In this document: piece after piece, positions 1-5,168 of the stretch
Numbering within the stretch: position 1 is the first letter of the stretch
How the letters are laid out: the number at the start of each line of letters is the position of its first letter
Assembly (NCBI GenBank): GCA_025966215.1
Contig: JAOPVM010000464.1
Span: forward strand, 1-5,168
From: Klenkia sp.
GTDB taxonomy: Bacteria > Actinomycetota > Actinomycetes > Mycobacteriales > Geodermatophilaceae
Reading direction: 5' to 3'
DNA: 5,168 nt
Program-made: the position numbers and the translations under genes
The notes under the pieces: model-generated
Database searches by the model: none
What the model was told of the DNA's origin: nothing
The model's input: only the letters and a program-made list of their open reading frames with translations

Positions 1-39
1 CTCGCCGGGACCACCCGCGGGCTGTCCCGCACCGTCTAG
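1..39 (+). CDS. possible 3' end of a convergent gene (partial)
   Basis: Reading from base 1 in frame 1 gives LAGTTRGLSRTV followed by a TAG stop at 37-39. All twelve sense codons end in G or C, as expected for real coding sequence in this genome; the other two plus-strand frames do not show this. The stop would overlap the nei2 stop codon (36-38 on the minus strand) by two bases, a compact tail-to-tail arrangement. Twelve residues are too few to name a family. The alternative is that these bases are just the spacer downstream of nei2. Confidence 0.35.
   Translation, partial: LAGTTRGLSRTV
17..30. terminator. short GC hairpin just past nei2 stop
   Basis: GCGGG (17-21) and CCCGC (26-30) form a perfect 5-bp stem with a 4-base loop. 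It begins 5 bases downstream of the nei2 stop on the minus strand. There is no T-run, which is common for actinobacterial terminators, but a stem this short arises easily by chance at this G+C content. It also lies inside the possible convergent coding tail. Confidence 0.2.
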
Positions 40-884
40 TAGCGCGCCCGACGGGGCTCGGTGCCGGCCTGGCCGGTGCGGGCCCGGGGCACCGGGGACG
101 GGGTCGATTGGCAACGCGGGCACCACCAGGTGACCCGCTCCTGCAGGTCCGGGCCCTGGTCGCCGAGCAGGATCGTCGTCCCGCAGCGTCGACAGGGACG
201 ACCCTGGCGGCCGGCCACCCAGTGGTCCTGGCCCCGTCGGGTGTCCCCGGTGGTGGTCTGTTCGGGCCGGTCGCGGTTGGCCAGCATCAGCGAGCGGCCC
301 CGCTCCACCAGGCCGGGTAGGTCGGGGACGTCGCCCACCCGGGCCCACGGGTTGACCCCGCACAGGAAGAGCGTCTCGACCTTGTAGAGGTTGCCCAGAC
401 CGGCCAGGTTGCGCTGATCGAGGACTGCCACCCCGATCTGCTCGTCGGGCCGGGCGCGCAACCTGCGCACCGCCTCCGCCAGGTCCCAGTCGGGCCCGAG
501 CACGTCGGGGCCCAGGTGCCCCACGACCGAGGCCTCGTCGCTGGTGCGCACCATCACCATGTCGTGCAGCCGGTAGCCCACGCACTCCCACTCCGGCGTG
601 GTGAACACCGCCCGGATGCTGAACGCGGGGCCTCCCCGCCAGCGGGCTCCCGGCCGGTAGACGTGCCAGCTGCCGTCCATCCGGTAGTGCGTGCGCAGCG
701 TGCGGCCGTCGGCGAACCTGAAGAGCATGTGCTTGCCCCGCGGCACCACCTCGGTGACCGTGGCCCCGGCCAGGTCGATCTCGGCCAGCTGGGGCACCCG
801 CAGCTCGCCGCGGACGAGCGTGGCACCGTGCAGCGCCGCGTCCAGCCGCTTCGCCGCCAGCCAGACGGTGTCTCCTTCGGGCAC
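36..884 (-). CDS. nei2: Fpg/Nei family DNA glycosylase/AP lyase, Nei2 type
   Basis: Base-excision repair enzyme. The family removes oxidised bases (for Nei, mainly pyrimidines) and cuts the strand by beta,delta-elimination through a Schiff base on the N-terminal proline. In the 282-residue product, Pro2-Glu3 (motif PEGDTVW) form the active site and Lys51 in RGKH is the conserved beta-hairpin lysine. The helix-two-turn-helix lies around 155-175, with Asn165 in LAGLGNLY. A zinc finger has cysteine pairs C231-x2-C234 and C255-x2-C258. The TTGDTR stretch at 210-216 and the PEGDTVW start resemble mycobacterial Nei2 (Rv3297) rather than Nei1, whose start is PEGHT. The GTG at 884 is chosen because it alone puts proline second; the in-frame ATG at 893 would place MEHV before it. 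A GGAG lies at 888-891, only 3 bases from the GTG, so the ribosome site is not ideal. The last 24 residues after the zinc finger are a basic, proline-rich tail. Length is normal for the family. Confidence 0.93.
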   Translation of the reverse strand: MPEGDTVWLAAKRLDAALHGATLVRGELRVPQLAEIDLAGATVTEVVPRGKHMLFRFADGRTLRTHYRMDGSWHVYRPGARWRGGPAFSIRAVFTTPEWECVGYRLHDMVMVRTSDEASVVGHLGPDVLGPDWDLAEAVRRLRARPDEQIGVAVLDQRNLAGLGNLYKVETLFLCGVNPWARVGDVPDLPGLVERGRSLMLANRDRPEQTTTGDTRRGQDHWVAGRQGRPCRRCGTTILLGDQGPDLQERVTWWCPRCQSTPSPVPRARTGQAGTEPRRARY

Positions 885-994
885 GTGCTCCATGATCGCG
901 GTCACCGGGGCTGTGAGCCCCCCGACACCGGGGAAGGCGCCGCGGTCTCTGGACGCTGAGCCACCTCGTGCGCACACGATTCCAGGGCAACGCG
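885..994. promoter_or_regulatory. divergent intergenic region, nei2 / ABM gene
   Basis: This 110-base gap separates the start codons of two genes transcribed outward, so it should hold both promoters. I cannot pick convincing -10/-35 boxes or a RecA-NDp (PafBC) type motif for nei2. Visible elements are a perfect inverted repeat GGGGCT-gtg-AGCCCC at 907-921, an 8-base direct repeat CACCGGGG at 903-910 and 926-933, and an inverted repeat TCGTG-N4-CACGA at 966-979 just ahead of the ABM ribosome site. Any of these could be an operator or attenuator, but none matches a site I recognise. Confidence 0.45.
984..987 (+). promoter_or_regulatory. ribosome binding site deciding the GTG start at 995
   Basis: AGGG lies 7 bases before the GTG at 995, which is good Shine-Dalgarno spacing. 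The earlier in-frame GTG at 968 has only a weak GGA about 14 bases upstream. The shorter reading is therefore preferred. Confidence 0.5.
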
Positions 995-1528
995 GTGGCC
1001 GAACTCCCGGAACCGGTCACCGTGACGGCCGCCCGCACCGTCCGCCCCGATCGGCGCGAGGCGTTCGAGGCCTGGGCCACCGAGGTGCAGGCGCTGGCCG
1101 CGACCTTCCCGGGCTTCCTGGGCTGCTCGACCCTGCGCCCCGGTGACGGCGGCGACGAGTACCACCTGGTCTACCGGTTCGCCGACGCCGCATCGCTGGC
1201 CGGCTGGGAGGAGTCCCCGGAACGCACCGCGCTGCTCCAGCGGGTGCACGATCTCGTCGTCGACGAGCAGTTCGCCCGGGTGGAGGGTCTGCACGGGTTC
1301 TTCGCCCGGCCGCCGCGGCCGGCGCCGGCCTGGAAGCTGGTGCTCCTCACCGTGTTGGGGGTCTTCCTGCTGACGTCGACGTTCCACCTGCTGGTCCAGC
1401 CGCTGGTGGCGGACTGGCCGTGGCCGGTGCGGCTGCTGCTCTCGGCAGTGGTCGTCGTGATCGGCTTGCGGTTCGTCGTGATGCCGGCGCTGACCCGGGT
1501 CGTGGCGGGCTGGCTGCGACCCAGCTGA
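995..1528 (+). CDS. ABM-domain protein with two C-terminal membrane helices (COG3224-like)
   Basis: This 177-residue protein has an N-terminal ABM domain (ferredoxin-like, dimeric alpha/beta fold) at about residues 8-100. Landmarks are VTAARTVRPDR, the helix EAFEAWATEV, FPGFLG, LRPG, EYHLVYRF and WEESPERTALL. After a proline-rich linker (about 106-111) come two hydrophobic helices near 113-135 (WKLVLLTVLGVFLL) and 144-166 (VRLLLSAVVVVIGL), then LTRVVAGWL. This architecture matches the COG3224 'ABM superfamily enzyme' group. Members of the group have no settled reaction, and the name does not show that it is a monooxygenase. The ABM domain should face the cytoplasm, as there is no signal peptide. 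The start is GTG 995, based on the AGGG ribosome site; GTG 968 would add nine residues outside the domain. The gene runs against lhr and nei2 and separates them. It is followed at once by a decayed copy of its own domain. Confidence is high for the family and low for function. Confidence 0.85.
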   Translation: MAELPEPVTVTAARTVRPDRREAFEAWATEVQALAATFPGFLGCSTLRPGDGGDEYHLVYRFADAASLAGWEESPERTALLQRVHDLVVDEQFARVEGLHGFFARPPRPAPAWKLVLLTVLGVFLLTSTFHLLVQPLVADWPWPVRLLLSAVVVVIGLRFVVMPALTRVVAGWLRPS

Positions 1529-1754
1529 CCGCCGCCCGGCAGGTTCGACCGGAGCAGGTCGCGGAGGTCGCGGCCCGCGCCGCGGAGACCAGCGCCCCGG
1601 CTGCCCCGTTCCCGGGCGCCTGGTGCGCCCGGGACCGGCACCTCGGAGCACCACCTGGTCCACCGGTTCCACGACCGCGGGGGCGCTGTCCGGGTCGCTG
1701 GGGGACCGTTCGCGCAGCCGGGTGAGCGGCCTGGAGAGCTTCGGGGGTGCGCCT
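1525..1754 (+). pseudogene. decayed tandem copy of the ABM domain
   Basis: Homology to the upstream gene starts at that gene's stop codon. Frame-1 codons from 1525 read LTAARQVRPEQ and, 25 residues after the V of VRP, FPG. The intact gene reads VTAARTVRPDR with exactly the same spacing to its FPG. By hand count about 60 of 93 bases match over these 31 codons. The relic then jumps frame: RPG appears at 1626-1634 in another frame, EHHLVHRFHD (1646-1675) in a third, matching EYHLVYRFAD at 26 of 30 bases, and ALSGSLGDRS at 1683-1712 in yet another register. The end reads RVSGLESFGGAP (1719-1754), matching RVEGLHGFFARP. About 14 bases are missing between the FPG and HLV motifs, and a further block near SPERTALLQRV is missing. 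The membrane helices are absent. There is no single open frame, so this is a relic of a tandem duplication or of a related neighbouring gene. The similarity is visible by eye only and has not been scored. Confidence 0.7.
1610..1634. terminator. strong GC-rich hairpin between convergent genes
   Basis: TCCCGGGCGC (1610-1619) and GCGCCCGGGA (1625-1634) form a perfect 10-bp stem around the 5-base loop CTGGT. It lies 81 bases past the ABM stop and about 160 bases past the lhr stop, in a position to terminate transcription from either side. There is no T-run, so it would be an actinobacterial stem-only (I-shaped) terminator. It sits exactly where the ABM relic has lost sequence. Confidence 0.5.
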
Positions 1755-1771
1755 GCGGTCGCCGAGTCTCC

Positions 1772-1797
1772 GAGTCGACATGCCGACCTGTCGACTC
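1772..1797 (-). terminator. lhr: hairpin overlapping the lhr stop codon
   Basis: GAGTCGACA (1772-1780) and TGTCGACTC (1789-1797) form a perfect 9-bp stem with an 8-base loop. On the minus strand the first arm begins within the TGA stop of lhr (1798-1796), so the stem forms right at the end of the message. The stem is less G+C-rich than its surroundings, which makes a chance origin less likely. No T-run follows. A tandem 8-base near-repeat, CCGAGTCT/CCGAGTCG, lies just beside it at 1762-1777. Confidence 0.55.
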
Positions 1798-4700
1798 AGC
1801 CGCGCAGCCGCAGCCCCCGGGGGGTGGCCGAGAACCCGGCGGCCTGCAGCGCCGCCGACAGCGGGGTGGGCTCGTGCACCGAGGCGCCGTCGGCCTTCTG
1901 CACCACCATCCGGCCCAGCGCGCCCGCCGCCGCGGCGTTGGACAGCGCTGTCGCCGCCTCCTTGAGGGCCACCTCGTCCTCGGTCCAGGACAGCAGGGTC
2001 TTCCCGCCGCGCTCGACGTAGAGGACCAGCTCGCCGTCGACCAGGACGACCAGCGCGCCGGCCTTGCGACCGGCCCGGTGACCGGTCTGGCCGCGCTTCT
2101 TGCCGGTGGCGGCGCCCTCGCCGAGGTCGACGGCCTCGTCGGCACCGTCGCCGGTCGGCGCCTCACCCGGGGCACCGACGGTGCGTTCGGGCCACGGCAG
2201 CGCCGCGCCGTACACGTTGGCCGGGTCGGTGGCGGCGAGCACCACCGCGGGGGTGGGCGTGCGGTCGGGGGTGGCGAAGCTGCGCAGCCGGTCGATCGAA
2301 CCCGGGGTGCCGAACTGGGCGGCCCCCAGGGTCTCCACGAAGTACCCGCGACGGGCCCGGCCGTTCTCTTCGTAGGCCCGCAGGATCGGGTAGACGGCGC
2401 TGAAGCCGCCGAGCACCTGCTCGGCCATCACCGCGCCACGGGTGAGCACGCCGTGCCGCTCCAGCAGCGACTCGGTGCGTGCGTTGTTCCGCTTGGTGGA
2501 GTTGGTCTCCAGGTCGGGCAGCCGGGACCAGCGGCCGGCCACCATCGGGGGCCCGCTGCGGGTGGGCATGGCCGGGCGACCGACCCGGGTGCGCCCGTAC
2601 CGGGTGCGGTCCAGCCGCGGACGCGGGGGAGCAGCGGCCTTCTTGTGCGCACCGCCCCCGGCCAACCGGGCCCGCAGCGGTGCCAGCGTGTCGTTGGTCA
2701 GCCCGCCGGACCACACCAGGTCCCACACGACCTCGGCGAACGCCTGGTCGTCGGTCGCGCCCACCCGGTCGGCGAGCCCGCGGAAGAACAGCGCCTGGCC
2801 GCCGGCCAGCTCCTCCAGCACCTGCCAGCCCACCCCGCCCTCGTCCTGGGCGCCCAGCGGTGGCTCGGGCAGCAGCAACGAGGCGAGGTCGGCCGGCACC
2901 AGGGTGATCCAGCCGTCCCCTGCGGCCAGCCCACCGGCACCGGCCCAGAGCACCTCCCCGGCACTCGTCAGCTCGTCGAGCATCCCCGGCTGGTAGCCCT
3001 GCACGCGCGAGGGCAGCACCAGCGACTCCAGCGCCGAGGCGGGCACCAGGGCCCCGGCCAGCTGCTCGACCACCGCGAGCACCCCGTCCACCCCGCGCAT
3101 CCGACTGCCGACCGACTGCCAGGACGGGGTGTACCGGGCCAGCGTCTCGATCGGGACCGGCTCGACCTCCTGGCGCAGCTTGGCCAGGCTGCGCCGGCGG
3201 ATCGAGCGCAGCACCTCGGCGTCACACCACTCCTGGCCCACCCCTCCGGGTCGGAACTCCCCGGTGACCACCCGGCCGGTGCCGACCAGCCGCTGGATCG
3301 TCGTGGTCACCACGGCCACGCCCAGCCCCAGCCGGTCGGCCACCTCGCCGGGGACGAACGGCCCGTGGGTGCGGGCGTACCGACCGACCAGGTCGCCCAG
3401 CGGGTCGGCCACCGGCTCGGTGAAGACCTCGGGCACCCCAACCGGGAGTGCGGTGCCCAGCGCGTCGCGGAACCGGCCGGCGTCCTCGATGGCGATGAAC
3501 CGGTCGGCCCCGGCGATCCGGACCCGCAGCGCCCGACGGGAGGCGACCAGCTCGTCCAGCCACTCCGGGGAGACGCCGCGGTGGGCGGCCTCTGCGGCGC
3601 TCAGGTCACCGACCACCCGGAGCAGGTCGGCCGCGGTGTCCACGTCGCGGGGGTGCCGGTCGGTGGGCAGCCGCTGCAGCTCGGCCTCGATCTCGGTCAG
3701 CGCGTCCCCGTCGAGCAGCTCGCGCAGCTCGGAGCGCCCCAGCAGCTCGGCCAGCAGCCCGGTGTCCAGCGCCAGGGCCTGGGCCCGCCGTTCGGCCAGC
3801 GGGGCGTCGCCCTCGTAGATGAACTGACCGACGTAGCCGAAGAGCAGGGACTGGGCGAACGGCGACGCCGACTGGGTCTGCACGTCGGCCATCCGCACCC
3901 GCCGGGACCGCACGTCGCTCATCAGCTCGACCAGGCCGGGCACGTCGTAGACGTCCTGCAGCACCTCCCGGACCGCCTCCAGGGTGATCGGGAAGGAGGA
4001 GAACTCACTGGCCACGCTGAGCAGCTGGGCCGCGCGCTGGCGCTGTTGCCACAGCGGCGTGCGCCGGCGGGGGTCACGGCGGGGCAGCAGCAGCGCCCGG
4101 GCCGCGCACTCCCGGAAGCGGCTGGCGAACAGCGCGGAGTTGCCGACCTCCTCGGTGACCTCGCGTTCGACGTCGTCGGGGTCGAGCAGCACCAGGTCGG
4201 CCTCGGGGGGTTCCCCGGTGGTGTCGGGCAGCCGCAGCACGATGCCGTCGTCGGCGTGCATGGAGGCGACGTCCACGCCGTACTTCTCCCGCAGCCGGGC
4301 AGCCAGCACCAGCGCCCAGGGGGCGTTGACCTGCGCGCCGAACGGGGAGTGCACCACGATCCGCCAGTCGCCCAGCTCGTCGCGGAAGCGCTCGACCAGG
4401 AGCGTGCGGTCGTCGGGCAGGTGGCCGGTCGCCGCCTTCTGCTCGGCCAGGTAGGCCTGCAGGTTGGCCGCACCCCAGTCGTCGAGCCCGGCAGCCTTCG
4501 CCCTGGCCAGGCCCGCGGCCGGGGTGGCGCCGCCCACCTCGCGCAGGAACGCGCCCAGCGCCCGGCCCAGTTCCAGCGGGCGGCCCAGCGTGTCGCCGTG
4601 CCAGAACGGCATCTTCCCGGGCTGCCCGGGCGCCGGGGTGACCAGCACCCGGTCGTGGGTGATCTCCTCGATCCGCCAGGAGGACGAGCCGAGCAGGAAC

Positions 4701-5168
4701 ACGTCGCCCACCCGGGACTCGTAGACCATCTCCTCGTCGAGCTCGCCGACCCGTCGTCCGCCGGTCTCGCCGCCGCCGGAGACGATGAAGACCCCGAACA
4801 GACCACGGTCGGGGATCGTGCCGCCGCTGGTGACCGCCAGCCGTTGGGCGCCGGCACGGGCGGTCAGGGTGTCGGTGACCCGGTCCCAGGTGAGCCGGGG
4901 CCGCAGCTCGGCGAAGGCGTCGGAGGGGTAGCGCCCGGCGAGCATGTCCAGCACCGCGTGCAGCGCCGAGTCCGGGAGCGAGGCGAAGGCCGCCGACCGG
5001 CGCAGCACCCCGGCCAACTCCTCGACGGTGACCCCGCCGCAGGCCTCCGGGGGCACCGCGACGATGGCGACGATCTGCTGGGCGAGCACGTCCAGGGGGT
5101 TGCGCAGGTAGCGGATCGACTCGATCTCGCCGGACTTCATCCGCTCGGCCACCACCGCCGACTGCACG
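1796..5168 (-). CDS. lhr: ATP-dependent helicase Lhr, C-terminal three quarters (partial)
   Basis: The open frame runs through the right edge, so the 5' part is missing. The visible 1123 residues end LRLRG-stop. Mycobacterial Lhr has about 1500 residues, so roughly 400, holding the two RecA-like motor domains and the Walker motifs, lie outside. In visible numbering, the junction from RecA2 is IESIRYLRNPLDVLAQQ (15-31). A winged-helix domain spans about 30-120. Domain 4 spans about 122-435, with GELDEEMVYESRVGDVF, SSSWRIEEI and MPFWHGD. The C-terminal domain runs from about 436, opening with the conserved SPFAQSLLFGYVGQFIYEGD and continuing with APLAERRAQAL. It includes winged-helix repeats, GRW at 878-880, LLERHGVLTRGAV (901-913) and GFSAVYPILRA (921-931), and ends in a beta-rich tail with ALVVLVDGELVLYVERGG. 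Known of the family: Lhr is a 3'-5' single-strand DNA translocase that unwinds RNA:DNA hybrids, and its C-terminal domain resembles AlkZ glycosylases and forms tetramers in mycobacteria. The first codon inside the window is an internal GTG, not the start. No frameshift is seen. Confidence 0.95.
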   Translation of the reverse strand, partial: VQSAVVAERMKSGEIESIRYLRNPLDVLAQQIVAIVAVPPEACGGVTVEELAGVLRRSAAFASLPDSALHAVLDMLAGRYPSDAFAELRPRLTWDRVTDTLTARAGAQRLAVTSGGTIPDRGLFGVFIVSGGGETGGRRVGELDEEMVYESRVGDVFLLGSSSWRIEEITHDRVLVTPAPGQPGKMPFWHGDTLGRPLELGRALGAFLREVGGATPAAGLARAKAAGLDDWGAANLQAYLAEQKAATGHLPDDRTLLVERFRDELGDWRIVVHSPFGAQVNAPWALVLAARLREKYGVDVASMHADDGIVLRLPDTTGEPPEADLVLLDPDDVEREVTEEVGNSALFASRFRECAARALLLPRRDPRRRTPLWQQRQRAAQLLSVASEFSSFPITLEAVREVLQDVYDVPGLVELMSDVRSRRVRMADVQTQSASPFAQSLLFGYVGQFIYEGDAPLAERRAQALALDTGLLAELLGRSELRELLDGDALTEIEAELQRLPTDRHPRDVDTAADLLRVVGDLSAAEAAHRGVSPEWLDELVASRRALRVRIAGADRFIAIEDAGRFRDALGTALPVGVPEVFTEPVADPLGDLVGRYARTHGPFVPGEVADRLGLGVAVVTTTIQRLVGTGRVVTGEFRPGGVGQEWCDAEVLRSIRRRSLAKLRQEVEPVPIETLARYTPSWQSVGSRMRGVDGVLAVVEQLAGALVPASALESLVLPSRVQGYQPGMLDELTSAGEVLWAGAGGLAAGDGWITLVPADLASLLLPEPPLGAQDEGGVGWQVLEELAGGQALFFRGLADRVGATDDQAFAEVVWDLVWSGGLTNDTLAPLRARLAGGGAHKKAAAPPRPRLDRTRYGRTRVGRPAMPTRSGPPMVAGRWSRLPDLETNSTKRNNARTESLLERHGVLTRGAVMAEQVLGGFSAVYPILRAYEENGRARRGYFVETLGAAQFGTPGSIDRLRSFATPDRTPTPAVVLAATDPANVYGAALPWPERTVGAPGEAPTGDGADEAVDLGEGAATGKKRGQTGHRAGRKAGALVVLVDGELVLYVERGGKTLLSWTEDEVALKEAATALSNAAAAGALGRMVVQKADGASVHEPTPLSAALQAAGFSATPRGLRLRG

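Noticed and set aside
516..959. Plus-strand open frame antisense to nei2 (His/Pro/Arg-rich)
   Set aside because: The composition is that of an antisense shadow. The minus-strand Nei2 reading carries all catalytic residues.
1372..1384. ACGTCGACGT palindrome within the ABM gene
   Set aside because: A 10-base palindrome inside coding sequence at this G+C is expected by chance, and it has no positional logic.
1420..1725. Plus-strand open frame overlapping the ABM 3' end
   Set aside because: Its middle codons carry the first part of the ABM relic, but the frame loses the homology after FPG and continues as Pro/Arg-rich noise. It is part of a dead copy, not a gene.
1171..2175. Minus-strand open frame spanning lhr end, gap and ABM gene
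   Set aside because: The translation is Arg/Pro/Ser-rich with no recognisable fold. It crosses two real genes out of frame, so it is a G+C artefact.
2437..2530. Asn/Lys/Thr-rich patch in Lhr (TNSTKRNNARTE) suggesting a foreign segment
   Set aside because: It is short, in frame, and flanked by conserved Lhr motifs. It is more simply a variable loop before LLERHGVLTRGAV.
3129..3818. Long plus-strand open frame antisense to lhr (Ser/Arg-rich)
   Set aside because: Very high G+C makes stop codons rare in every frame. The product is low-complexity Ser/Arg with no domain, and it lies fully opposite well-conserved Lhr sequence.

Overview
The window is about 70% G+C by eye, with codons that almost always end in G or C. 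This points to a high-GC actinobacterium. The protein sequences resemble Geodermatophilaceae-type actinobacteria (Blastococcus, Geodermatophilus and relatives), but that placement is from recollection and is only a guess.

Layout, left to right. Bases 1-39 may hold the last 12 codons of a plus-strand gene that runs in from the left. Bases 36-884 (minus strand) encode a Nei2-type Fpg/Nei DNA glycosylase, with the catalytic proline directly after a GTG start. A 110-base divergent gap (885-994) follows. Bases 995-1528 (plus strand) encode a 177-residue protein with an antibiotic-biosynthesis-monooxygenase (ABM) fold and two membrane helices. Bases 1525-1754 look intergenic, but on close reading they are a decayed second copy of that ABM domain, broken by several frameshifts. 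Two strong hairpins lie between the convergent genes: one inside the relic (1610-1634) and one on the lhr stop codon (1772-1797). From 1796 to the right edge (minus strand) runs the 3' three quarters of lhr. This part covers the winged-helix domain, domain 4 and the whole C-terminal domain. The RecA motor domains lie outside the window.

How the genes fit together. Lhr (a helicase-translocase with an AlkZ-like C-terminal region) and Nei2 (removal of oxidised bases) are both DNA-repair proteins. Their genes are direct neighbours in Mycobacterium tuberculosis (Rv3296-Rv3297). Here the same order and strand are kept, but an ABM gene and its dead duplicate sit between them on the opposite strand. 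That arrangement should uncouple nei2 from lhr transcription. I see no mobile element, CRISPR array, tRNA or rRNA. I also see no new multi-gene system. The most original observation is the eroded ABM duplicate and the hairpin at its deletion point.
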